19,759 nt of DNA from Sediminibacterium ginsengisoli (GTDB taxonomy: Bacteria; Bacteroidota; Bacteroidia; Chitinophagales; Chitinophagaceae), in NCBI GenBank assembly GCA_945860335.1, contig CAMAQW010000010.1, positions 1 to 19,759 on the forward strand, in the 5' to 3' direction. Below are positions 1-7,041 of the stretch, one piece after another. How positions within the stretch are numbered: position 1 is the first letter of the stretch; every line of letters starts with the position of its first letter. A model generated the notes under the pieces. That model was given only the letters and a program-made list of their open reading frames with translations, was not told the origin of the DNA and did not search any database. Made by a program: the position numbers and the translations under genes.

Positions 1-269
1 CATCTAAAAAATCAGTTGATGACGACGATGATGATTTTGATGAGGAAGAAGAAAATGACGACTGGAATGCGTCTGAAGAAGACGACAGTTGGGATCCAGA
101 TTTTGCAGAATTTGATTTACCAAAAAGTAAAACCAAAAAGCCTGCTGGACCAAAAAAGAAAGGTGCTGCTTCTGATGAAGACGACTTTAAATTAGACGAG
201 GACTTCAATGAATTTGACCTCTTTGATGATAAGAACAGTGGATTTGATGACGATGATGATGATTTTTAA
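1..269 (+). CDS. C-terminal end of an unidentified protein with a highly acidic tail (5'-truncated)
   Basis: Only the last 88 codons are present, reading from base 3 to a TAA at 267-269; the start lies outside the window. The visible part is low complexity and probably disordered: a run of six Asp near the window edge, then Glu/Asp with scattered Trp and Phe, a short basic patch (KSKTKKPAGPKKK), and a second acidic block ending in six Asp and a terminal Phe. There is no folded domain to identify it. An acidic tail ending in Phe resembles the tip of SSB proteins and the tails of some DNA- or RNA-acting enzymes, but that is only a resemblance. It ends 16 nt before the pabB start on the same strand, so the two are probably co-transcribed. 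The frame is confident; the function is unknown. Confidence 0.75.
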   Translation, partial: SKKSVDDDDDDFDEEEENDDWNASEEDDSWDPDFAEFDLPKSKTKKPAGPKKKGAASDEDDFKLDEDFNEFDLFDDKNSGFDDDDDDF

Positions 270-285
270 TCATCTGTAACCCTAC

Positions 286-1602
286 GTGAAAAAAAGTAAG
301 CAGGTTTTTTTAATAGATAACCCTACATCATTTAAAGTGCAAATCTTACACTGGATCAACCAGTTTGAGGTTTGCACTTTTTTAGATAACCATGCTTATG
401 CGTCGCCCTATGCTGCCCTGGATTGTATAGCAGCAGTTCATCCTACTTCCTATATTTCACTAGAACAAGTAGATCCTATTGCACTAAATGCTTACATGGA
501 AGCGCAAAAGGAAAATTGGATGTTTGCGCACTTCAATTACGAATACCAAAGCATTACAAAGCCAAACAATAAAACAAATCATACTGGCTTCCCATTGGCT
601 TTCTTATATACACCAGCCGTTATTATTGAATTACAAGATAATAAGGTTACCATTGAAAGCATACACGACAACGCTCAAGTAATTTTTGATCAAATACATG
701 GTTTAGATTTTTCAGGCATCAGCCAAACACAGGCTATAAAGGCAAGTATTACTCCACTCGTTGACAAAGCGGCTTATTTGGCAAACATCGATAAAATTTT
801 AGGCCTTATTAGGCGCGGTGATTTTTATGAAATCAATTATTGTCAAGGTTTTGAGGCTGCTCTTACAAATGCACATCCAGTTAATTTATACAAAGCACTA
901 ACGGCGTTGTCGCCTACCCCTTTTGCTTGCTTTTATAAAAATGCCCATCATTATCTTTTATGTGCAAGTCCCGAAAGATTTCTACAAAAAAAAGGTGATC
1001 AACTTATTTCACAACCCATTAAAGGAACGATCAAACGTAATCTAGAAAACGATGCGGATGATAAACTACAATTAGAGACACTTCAAAACAGTAGTAAAGA
1101 CAAAAGTGAAAACGTAATGGTGGTAGATCTTGTAAGAAATGATTTGAGTAGAATTTGTAAACAAGGATCGGTTGAGGTATCAGAACTCTTTGGCATATAT
1201 AGTTACCCGCAGGTACATCAAATGATTTCTACCATTACCGGGAAGATTGGTGACAATGTTTCCTTTTCTGAAATACTAGAAGCTACTTTTCCCATGGGTA
1301 GTATGACGGGCGCTCCTAAAAAGAGTGTCATGGAAACCATTGACCTTTTAGAGCCAACAAAACGAGGCTTGTACTCCGGCACTGTCGGCTATATCAATCC
1401 AGCTGGAGATTTTGATTTTAATGTAGTTATTAGAAGTATTTTTTTTAACAGCAATACCGGGAAAGCAAACTACCAAGTTGGTGGCGGTATCACCATTTAT
1501 TCGGACCCAGAAAAAGAATATGAAGAGTGTTTACTCAAAGCATCCGCCATCGAAAAAGTACTTTTAAGTACCCACAATACTATTGATGAACGCCTTCAAT
1601 AA
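286..1602 (+). CDS. pabB: Aminodeoxychorismate synthase component I (PabB)
   Basis: A 438-aa chorismate-binding enzyme that, with a glutamine amidotransferase partner (PabA), would turn chorismate into 4-amino-4-deoxychorismate for p-aminobenzoate and folate synthesis in the cytoplasm. The C-terminal half holds the family motifs: RRGDFYEINYCQ near residue 176, PIKGTIKR near 244, ENVMVVDLVRNDLSRI near 276, and MTGAPKKSVMETI near 340. The Lys in PIKGT separates PabB from anthranilate synthase TrpE, which has PIAGT, so I favour PabB. The N-terminal ~150 residues are divergent, as usual. The start is GTG at 286, supported by tight spacing behind the upstream gene; the next in-frame Met is much further in. 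No pabA or pabC lies nearby. Its last 23 nt overlap the end of the convergent transglycosylase gene. Confidence 0.9.
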   Translation: MKKSKQVFLIDNPTSFKVQILHWINQFEVCTFLDNHAYASPYAALDCIAAVHPTSYISLEQVDPIALNAYMEAQKENWMFAHFNYEYQSITKPNNKTNHTGFPLAFLYTPAVIIELQDNKVTIESIHDNAQVIFDQIHGLDFSGISQTQAIKASITPLVDKAAYLANIDKILGLIRRGDFYEINYCQGFEAALTNAHPVNLYKALTALSPTPFACFYKNAHHYLLCASPERFLQKKGDQLISQPIKGTIKRNLENDADDKLQLETLQNSSKDKSENVMVVDLVRNDLSRICKQGSVEVSELFGIYSYPQVHQMISTITGKIGDNVSFSEILEATFPMGSMTGAPKKSVMETIDLLEPTKRGLYSGTVGYINPAGDFDFNVVIRSIFFNSNTGKANYQVGGGITIYSDPEKEYEECLLKASAIEKVLLSTHNTIDERLQ

Positions 1603-2581
1603 TGGCTCTCACAGATGCAAGTAGCAATTGATTTTTTTTAGCTAAAAAAATAGCTTCCTTATCTTTTGAAATGCGCATCGCATATTTTTCGCCTGCTGCT
1701 AAGGCTTTATCAAAACCAGGATTCCAAGCATTAAACTGCTGAATATTGATTTGTAATTCATTGGCAACTACCAGTGAGTTGAACCTCCCAGATACTTCTA
1801 TCAGTGCCGACCCTGCAAGCTCGGCAGCAGAAAGTGTAAGGGGTGTATTTTTATTTTGCGTTTTTGCCTGCGCTACTTCTGCAGCTGTCATGGTTGTAAA
1901 TCCTCCCGCGCCTTCAAATATTAAATGCGTAGCAATAAATTTTTTGACATGATTACGCGTTTCTTCTGGTAAAAAATATTGCAGTTGCCAAAAGTCTTTG
2001 CTTTTAGCCCTTCTAATAGCCGACCGTACACATCCATTCCCACAATTGTAAGCAGCCACTACTAGTAACCAATCATCAAATTCGGTATATAATTTTTTCA
2101 TGATCCGCGCTGCCACGTGCGTGCTTTTAAAATAATCGGTGCGTTGATCCCAGTACCCACCAACTTGTAATCCATATTCTTTGGCAACCCCTGGCATAAG
2201 TTGCCACGGGCCTACAGCACCAGCCCAAGATATACCTCCTGCACCTAAATGACTTTCAATCACACTTAAGTATTTCATTTCTTTTGGTATGCCGTAATTG
2301 ATCAAGATTTGATCGTACAAATCAAAATAGGGTTTGCCCCATACTTTCATTTTTTCAAGAGACTTACCCTGCTTTTTAATGTATTCATCTACAAAAGAAA
2401 TAGCCCGTGGATTGATTTGTGATTGATAGGACTTATTAGACACTGCCTTATTGTACAAAAATAAATTAGCGAAGGGTTTTTTGTCGTCGATAAGGGTGTC
2501 CATCAAACCCGTATTGGCCGATACTTTAAACTGTATCAACACGCAAACAATACATCCTAAATTTCGAAAAAACTTATTCAT
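1580..2581 (-). CDS. MltD-like lytic transglycosylase, secreted
   Basis: A 333-aa protein starting at ATG 2581. Residues 1-23 (MNKFFRNLGC onward, then a hydrophobic stretch to about VSAN) look like a signal peptide, so it should act on peptidoglycan in the periplasm. The SLT domain is clear: Glu109 in SVIESHLGAGG is the predicted catalytic acid, followed by GAVGPWQLMP and AAYNCGNG. These enzymes cleave the MurNAc-GlcNAc bond to leave 1,6-anhydroMurNAc. The C-terminal ~75 residues (IEVSGRFNSLVVANEL...NAWNPGFDKAL) resemble a degenerate LysM-type module. A longer reading from 2629 would add 16 residues inside gatA and spoil the signal peptide, so I reject it. The ATG overlaps the gatA stop by 8 nt (ATGAATAA), suggesting coupled translation. 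Confidence 0.88.
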   Translation of the reverse strand: MNKFFRNLGCIVCVLIQFKVSANTGLMDTLIDDKKPFANLFLYNKAVSNKSYQSQINPRAISFVDEYIKKQGKSLEKMKVWGKPYFDLYDQILINYGIPKEMKYLSVIESHLGAGGISWAGAVGPWQLMPGVAKEYGLQVGGYWDQRTDYFKSTHVAARIMKKLYTEFDDWLLVVAAYNCGNGCVRSAIRRAKSKDFWQLQYFLPEETRNHVKKFIATHLIFEGAGGFTTMTAAEVAQAKTQNKNTPLTLSAAELAGSALIEVSGRFNSLVVANELQINIQQFNAWNPGFDKALAAGEKYAMRISKDKEAIFLAKKNQLLLASVRAIIEGVHQ

Positions 2582-4010
2582 GTAATTTTTGAATAGCCGT
2601 TGAGATTTGGAGTAGTGCCAGCTCTTCAAATGGAGCGCACATCACCTGAAGTCCAAAAGGAAGCCCCGAAGAATGCTGATACAAAGGAATTGAAATAGCT
2701 GGTATACCCACTAGGTTTGCATATACGGTATAAATATCTGCTAAAAACATAGCAACCGAATCTTTGGTATGATCCCCAATTAAAAACGCTGGACTTGGAA
2801 CGGTAGGTAGTATTACAGCATCGTAGTTGTTAAATAACTGTGTAGCACCGTCTACCAATAGCTTTCTAATTTGTTGCGCTTTTGTAAAATAGGCATCAAA
2901 ATAACCGGCGCTTAAAACAAAAGTGCCCAACATGATTCTTCGCTTTACCTCTTTACCAAAACCTTCACTTCTTGCATTTTTATAAAGTGCTGTAAGATCA
3001 TTATTTTGAGCACTAGAGCGGTGTCCAAATTTTACCCCATCATAGCGTGATAAATTACTAGACGCTTCGGCGGTGGTTAACACATAATAAGTAGGCACTA
3101 CAAGGTCTAACATGTCAAATGAAACAGCATCTACGATATAACCAGCTTTTTGCAAATTATGTATTGAAGTATAGATTGCTGCTTTAATTTCAGGATCCAA
3201 ACTTGGATGCTCAAGCGCTTCTTTAAAATAGGCGATGCGTTTTTTTGAAGGTTGTTCATCTACCAACGTACTATATGCTGGAACAGGTTGTTCTGAAACA
3301 GTGCTATCAAATGCATCTTGGCCTGCAATAATTTCAAGGACTAACGCGGCATCGGCTACCGATTTTGCAAAAATGCCAATTTGATCAAATGAAGATGCGT
3401 ATGCGACAAGTCCGTAACGTGAAATTCTTCCATAAGAAGGTTTAAGTCCCACAACACCACAAAAATCAGCGGGCTGTCTTACAGAGCCTCCAGTATCGGA
3501 GCCGAGGCTTATCATGCAGTGATTCATTTGAACACCAACTGCCGATCCACCCGATGAACCACCCGGCACACGCGTGGGGTCGATGCCATTTTTTACGGGA
3601 CCATAGGCTGAGTTTTCGTTGCTACTACCCATGGCAAACTCATCACAGTTTTGTCTACCTAAAATAATAGCACCTGCTGCTTGTAATTTTTCTACTACAG
3701 TAGCGTTATAAATGGAATGGAAATTTTCTAAAATTTTAGATGCTCCAGACAAAGGATGATTCTTGTAGGCAATCACGTCTTTTAAACCCACTACTACACC
3801 ATGTAAAGGTAGTAATGGCTGTCCGACCTGAATATGTTCGTCTAGTTTTTTTGCTGCTGCTAAAGCTTCGTCTTCGTAGATATTGAGCCATGCATTTAAA
3901 GTGGCGCCGCTTGTAGCTGCTTCCACAAAAAAACGAACGGCCTCCACAACTGTGGTTTGGCCGCTCTGTATATTGTTATGATAGTCTTTGATTGTAGTGA
4001 ACCGAAACAA
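2574..4010 (-). CDS. gatA: Glu-tRNA(Gln)/Asp-tRNA(Asn) amidotransferase subunit A (GatA)
   Basis: A 478-aa amidase-signature protein, the glutaminase subunit of GatCAB. It releases ammonia from glutamine to convert mischarged Glu-tRNA(Gln) (and in some species Asp-tRNA(Asn)) to the correct aminoacyl-tRNA. The Ser-cisSer-Lys triad is intact: Lys77 in VVVGLKDVI, Ser152 in GGSSGGS, and Ser176 in SDTGGSVRQPADFCG, at the spacing usual for GatA; GRISRYGLVAYASSFDQIG follows. Length is normal. The start must be the TTG at 4010: a stop codon lies two codons upstream and no in-frame ATG occurs for well over 100 residues, while the N-terminus (MFRFTTIKDYHNNIQSG) aligns with family starts by eye. tatA lies 41 nt upstream and the transglycosylase overlaps the stop. 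gatB and gatC are not in the window. Confidence 0.94.
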   Translation of the reverse strand: MFRFTTIKDYHNNIQSGQTTVVEAVRFFVEAATSGATLNAWLNIYEDEALAAAKKLDEHIQVGQPLLPLHGVVVGLKDVIAYKNHPLSGASKILENFHSIYNATVVEKLQAAGAIILGRQNCDEFAMGSSNENSAYGPVKNGIDPTRVPGGSSGGSAVGVQMNHCMISLGSDTGGSVRQPADFCGVVGLKPSYGRISRYGLVAYASSFDQIGIFAKSVADAALVLEIIAGQDAFDSTVSEQPVPAYSTLVDEQPSKKRIAYFKEALEHPSLDPEIKAAIYTSIHNLQKAGYIVDAVSFDMLDLVVPTYYVLTTAEASSNLSRYDGVKFGHRSSAQNNDLTALYKNARSEGFGKEVKRRIMLGTFVLSAGYFDAYFTKAQQIRKLLVDGATQLFNNYDAVILPTVPSPAFLIGDHTKDSVAMFLADIYTVYANLVGIPAISIPLYQHSSGLPFGLQVMCAPFEELALLQISTAIQKLHE

Positions 4011-4051
4011 AGGCTAAGGTTGTTTGTTTGTCAGAATAAGTGAAATAAAAA

Positions 4052-4237
4052 TTAAGCTTGTGTATCTTTTTCTTTGATACCTTCTTCTAATTCTTTTTTC
4101 ACGTTGTTTTTTGCATCGTTGAATTCACGGATACCTTTACCAAGGCCGCGCATAAATTCTGGAATTTTTCGTCCGCCAAATAAAACAAGTACAACTACTG
4201 CAATGAGTAATATTTCTTGAAATCCTAAGTTGCCCAT
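4052..4237 (-). CDS. tatA: Twin-arginine translocase subunit TatA
   Basis: A 61-aa protein with typical TatA/TatE layout: a short polar N-terminus (MGNLGFQE), one membrane helix at about residues 6-20, the FGGRKIPE hinge, an amphipathic helix (FMRGLGKGIREFNDAKNN) and a charged tail. TatA forms the pore-like part of the Tat system, which exports folded proteins across the inner membrane with TatC; tatC is not here. The length favours TatA over TatB. It starts at ATG 4237 with a promoter-like element just upstream and appears to lead the tatA-gatA-transglycosylase operon, 41 nt ahead of gatA. No functional link with gatA is obvious. Confidence 0.92.
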   Translation of the reverse strand: MGNLGFQEILLIAVVVLVLFGGRKIPEFMRGLGKGIREFNDAKNNVKKELEEGIKEKDTQA

Positions 4238-4257
4238 AATGATTTGATTTAAGACTA

Positions 4258-4291
4258 TAAAGGTAGGGGAAAAATAATGTAAAGGGTCAAA
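4258..4291 (-). promoter_or_regulatory. Predicted promoter of the tatA-gatA-transglycosylase operon
   Basis: Read on the minus strand, TTTG at 4291-4288 is followed after 22 nt by TACCTTTA at 4265-4258, one mismatch from the Bacteroidota -7 consensus TAnnTTTG. The expected transcript start is about 17 nt before the tatA ATG. The core CCCCTACCTTTR is shared with the rplS promoter. Prediction only. Confidence 0.5.
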
Positions 4292-4301
4292 TAATGGGCA
4301 T

Positions 4302-4337
4302 AAAAAAACGGAAGTAGCTGGATGCTAACTTCCGTTT
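4302..4337 (-). terminator. Intrinsic terminator of rplS
   Basis: An inverted repeat pairs 4306-4315 with 4328-4337 (AAACGGAAGT against ACTTCCGTTT, 10 bp). Part of the loop can extend the stem (AGC/GCT with a bulged A). On the minus strand the stem runs straight into seven T residues. It lies 20 nt past the rplS stop and just before the tatA promoter, so it would separate the two transcription units. Confidence 0.85.
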
Positions 4338-4356
4338 GTAAAAAGGTATTGTTCTA

Positions 4357-4707
4357 CTAGAAACGTTTTTCTTTAATACGTGCACTTTTACCGCTACGCT
4401 CACGTAGGTAGTATAGTTTAGCACGACGAACCTTACCCGTTTTGTTTAATTGGATAGATTCGATATTTGGAGATAAGATAGGAAATAAACGCTCAACGCC
4501 TACGCCATCCGAAATCTTACGTACAGTGAAAGAAGCAGTTGCTCCAGTTCCTTGTAACTTGATTACGTCTCCACGGAAACTTTGAATACGTTCTTTACCA
4601 CCCTCAACGATTTTATAGTTAACAGTGACATTATCACCAGCCTTGAAGGCAGGATATTGCTTTTTTACGGTTAATTGTTCGTGTACAAACTGAACTGCTG
4701 CGTCCAT
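4357..4707 (-). CDS. rplS: 50S ribosomal protein bL19
   Basis: A 116-aa protein of the normal length for bL19, which sits at the 30S-50S interface of the ribosome. The family pattern is plain: VKKQYPAFKAGDNVTVNYKI, IQSFRGDVIKLQG, FTVRKISDGVGVERLFP, SPNIESI, and a basic C-terminus KVRRAKLYYLRERSGKSARI. It starts at ATG 4707 with no Shine-Dalgarno. Unlike many bacteria there is no trmD, rimM or rpsP beside it; it appears as a single-gene unit with its own promoter (4730-4737) and terminator (4302-4337). Confidence 0.97.
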   Translation of the reverse strand: MDAAVQFVHEQLTVKKQYPAFKAGDNVTVNYKIVEGGKERIQSFRGDVIKLQGTGATASFTVRKISDGVGVERLFPILSPNIESIQLNKTGKVRRAKLYYLRERSGKSARIKEKRF

Positions 4708-4729
4708 ATCTTTTAATTTTTGCGGACGG

Positions 4730-4737
4730 CAAAGGTA
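4730..4737 (-). promoter_or_regulatory. Predicted -7 promoter element of rplS
   Basis: TACCTTTG on the minus strand matches the Bacteroidota TAnnTTTG consensus exactly. It places the transcript start about 19 nt before the rplS ATG. No good TTTG -33 element is visible at the right distance; a weak TTCCG lies 18 nt upstream. Confidence 0.55.
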
Positions 4738-4777
4738 GGGGTAAAAATCGAAAATCGGAAGTGATTTACAATTTTTT

Positions 4778-6343
4778 TTACCTAGCTACGTTTACTGCCC
4801 TTTTCTCTCTAATTACGGTTACTTTAATTTGACCCGGATACGTCATTTCGGTTTGGATTTTTTGGGCTATTTCGAAGCTCAATTTATCGCTATCACCATC
4901 CGTAACTTTCTCAGCCTCAACGATTACGCGTAGTTCACGACCCGCCTGGATGGCATAAGCCTTTTCTACACCTTGATACGCTAAAGCCAGGTTTTCTAGG
5001 TCCTTAATACGCTGTAAGTATTGTTGCATGATTTCCCTACGAGCACCCGGGCGAGCGCCAGAGATGGCGTCACAAGCCTGAATAATAGGAGAAATCACAT
5101 ATTGCATCTCCATTTCATCGTGGTGGGCACCAATAGCATTTACAACAGCTGGGTTCTCACCATATTTTTCAGCGAGTTTTGCACCTAATAATGCGTGGCT
5201 TAGTTCTGTTTCTTCGTCAGGAACCTTACCTATATCGTGTAAAAGACCGGCTCTTTTTGCAAGTTTAGGGTTCATGCCTAGCTCAGACGCCATGATACCG
5301 CACAAATTGGCCGTTTCTCTACTATGCATGAGTAGGTTTTGACCATATGAAGATCTAAAGCGCATTTTACCTACAATACGAATAAGCTCTTTGTGAAGAC
5401 CATGGATACCCATTTCAATAACGGTACGCTCTCCAATTTCCATCACCTGCTCTTCCAATTGTCTGCGGGTTTTTTCTACCACTTCTTCAATACGTGCTGG
5501 GTGGATACGGCCATCAGAAACAAGGCGCTGTAAACTTAAGCGGGCAATCTCACGGCGTAGTGGATCAAACGAAGAAAGGATGATGGCTTCCGGTGTATCA
5601 TCTACAATTAAGTCTACACCCGTTGCAGCTTCAATGGCTCTAATGTTACGACCTTCTCTACCAATAATTTGACCTTTAATTTCGTCGGTTTCGAGGTTAA
5701 AAACGGTAACGGTATTTTCGATGGTTTGCTCTGCTGCCGTACGTTGTATGGTTTGAATAACAATTTTACGCGCTTCTTTATTTGCCTTTTGCTTGGCATC
5801 TTCGATGATGTCTTGTTGCATGGATAAAGCACGCGTTTGCGCTTCATTTTTAAGGCTTTCGATTAACTGCTCACGCGCATCATCTGCACTTAGGTTGGCA
5901 ATTTTTTCGAGGCGGCGAATATGTTCTTCCTGGTGTTTTTCAAGCTCTGTACGCTTGGCGTTTACCACATCAATTTGCCTGTTTAGGTTTTCTTTGATGG
6001 CTTCGTTTTCTTTGACTTGTTTGTCTAGCGAAGTTTCTTTTTGGTTAACGGTAATTTCTTTTTGCTTGAGTCTATTTTCTACGTCAACCACTTTGCGGTT
6101 GCGTTCTAGCACTTCTCTTTCGTGTTCAGATTTAAGTTGTACAAATCTTTCTTTAGCCTCAAGTTGCTTTTCCTTTTTAATGGTTTCAGCCCTTAATTCG
6201 GCTTCTTTTAAAATATTTGCGGCTTGTGCGTTGGCTTCTTCAATTTGTTTTTTAGTATTTTTTGCGAAGAAAACCCTTCCCGCAACAACCCCTACTACAA
6301 GTGAGGTGGCGGCAAGTATTATAGAGACAATCGTCTGGTCCAT
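4778..6343 (-). CDS. rny: Ribonuclease Y
   Basis: A 521-aa membrane-anchored endoribonuclease that starts decay of many mRNAs in bacteria lacking RNase E-type initiation. Domains in order: N-terminal membrane helix (about 5-22, IVSIILAATSLVVGVVAG), a long charged coiled coil (about 30-205), a KH RNA-binding domain around 222-270 with GREGRN at 228-233, and an HD phosphohydrolase domain with His340 and the HD pair at 369-370 (LLHDIGK), then GAHHDEME. Length and motif order are those of full-length RNase Y. The start ATG 6343 gives the membrane anchor directly. It lies 91 nt after zapA on the same strand, with a possible own promoter in that gap. A long opposite-strand open frame over the coiled coil is a shadow. 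Confidence 0.97.
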   Translation of the reverse strand: MDQTIVSIILAATSLVVGVVAGRVFFAKNTKKQIEEANAQAANILKEAELRAETIKKEKQLEAKERFVQLKSEHEREVLERNRKVVDVENRLKQKEITVNQKETSLDKQVKENEAIKENLNRQIDVVNAKRTELEKHQEEHIRRLEKIANLSADDAREQLIESLKNEAQTRALSMQQDIIEDAKQKANKEARKIVIQTIQRTAAEQTIENTVTVFNLETDEIKGQIIGREGRNIRAIEAATGVDLIVDDTPEAIILSSFDPLRREIARLSLQRLVSDGRIHPARIEEVVEKTRRQLEEQVMEIGERTVIEMGIHGLHKELIRIVGKMRFRSSYGQNLLMHSRETANLCGIMASELGMNPKLAKRAGLLHDIGKVPDEETELSHALLGAKLAEKYGENPAVVNAIGAHHDEMEMQYVISPIIQACDAISGARPGARREIMQQYLQRIKDLENLALAYQGVEKAYAIQAGRELRVIVEAEKVTDGDSDKLSFEIAQKIQTEMTYPGQIKVTVIREKRAVNVAR

Positions 6344-6425
6344 TTTTAGCTTTTTTTAAGTTGTTCACAATCATTCTTTCACGCATACACATGAAGATTT
6401 ACTTTAATAAGTAATCGGATAGGAA

Positions 6426-6433
6426 CGAAGATA
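6426..6433 (-). promoter_or_regulatory. Possible internal promoter for rny
   Basis: TATCTTCG on the minus strand is one mismatch from TAnnTTTG, with ATTG at 6453-6450 (16 nt spacing) as a possible -33 element. It sits at the very end of zapA and would give rny a leader of about 79 nt. Weak; read-through from zapA is equally likely. Confidence 0.3.
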
Positions 6434-6434
6434 C

Positions 6435-6722
6435 TTAAATCAGCGCTTTATCAATGAGTTTTTCGAGAGAGTTTATCTTTTCGGCAGCTTCTTTCCACTT
6501 TAGTTCGTGGATGGTGCTAGTGTTTTGCTCGGTGGCAAACCACAAAAGAACCATGGCTACATAGTCCTGCATGTCTTTACCGGCCAAATTTTGACGGTAT
6601 TCGGCTATTTTATCGTTAATGAGGCTAGCCGATTTACGCACCATTTCCTCCTCGGCGGGCTCAATTCGGATGCGGTAGCTTCGATCTGCAATAACAATAT
6701 TGATGGGAATTAGCTCAGACAT
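6435..6722 (-). CDS. zapA: Cell division protein ZapA
   Basis: A 95-aa ZapA-family protein, which binds FtsZ and promotes bundling of protofilaments at the division ring. The N-terminal segment (IPINIVIADRSYRIRI) and the following EPAEEEMVRKSASLINDKI fit the family's small globular head, and the rest (LKWKEAAEKINSLEKLIDKAL) is a predicted coiled coil for dimer or tetramer formation. It starts at ATG 6722, only 5 nt after the stop of the upstream coiled-coil gene, so the two are almost certainly translated from one mRNA. The pheT - small coiled coil - zapA - rny order is, to my knowledge, common in Bacteroidota. Confidence 0.9.
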   Translation of the reverse strand: MSELIPINIVIADRSYRIRIEPAEEEMVRKSASLINDKIAEYRQNLAGKDMQDYVAMVLLWFATEQNTSTIHELKWKEAAEKINSLEKLIDKALI

Positions 6723-6727
6723 ACTAT

Positions 6728-7015
6728 TTATTTAAGAAGCGTTAAACAGTGGTCAATTTCTTTGAGGTAGGTATTAATGCGCTTTTCGAGGGCCGCTTTT
6801 TCTTGATCCGAATAACCGCTGGCAGAACTTACTTGCAAGCCATCAAGCTGTTGTTGAAGGTTTCGCAGCATCTCCTCTTTTTGGTGTACCATACCGGTTG
6901 CTTTTTCTAGATCAGCAGTTAGGCGCTGATTTTCACGAAGTAACTGCTGCTGATTTTTGAGCAGCAACTGCAACTTTTCTTGCAAGGATTTAATATGTGT
7001 TTCGAATTCAAACAT
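6728..7015 (-). CDS. Small coiled-coil protein, probable ZapA partner, function unknown
   Basis: A 95-aa protein with no signal peptide or membrane helix. Residues 5-60 are strongly helical and rich in Gln, Leu, Lys and Glu with heptad-like spacing (SLQEKLQLLLKNQQQLLREN, MVHQKEEMLRNLQQQLDGL). A Ser/Gly break (SSASGYSD) precedes a second short helix (KAALEKRINTYLKEIDHCL). I cannot assign it to a named family. Size, coiled-coil nature and a 5-nt gap to zapA suggest a cytoplasmic division or ZapA-associated factor, comparable in form but not in recognisable sequence to ZapB. It follows pheT by 26 nt. Confidence 0.8.
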   Translation of the reverse strand: MFEFETHIKSLQEKLQLLLKNQQQLLRENQRLTADLEKATGMVHQKEEMLRNLQQQLDGLQVSSASGYSDQEKAALEKRINTYLKEIDHCLTLLK

Positions 7016-7041
7016 GTAAATACGCGTATAAATATAAGTGC

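Noticed and set aside
4740..4782. Inverted repeat GGTAAAAA/TTTTTACC at the end of rny
   Set aside because: AT-rich 8-bp stem with a 27-nt loop and no T-run after it; it probably arises from base composition.
5793..6359. 188-codon plus-strand open frame rich in Ser, Cys and Phe
   Set aside because: It lies opposite the coiled-coil region of rny; its Ser/Cys/Phe/Leu composition is what reverse-reading Lys/Glu codons gives. It has no domain and no promoter.
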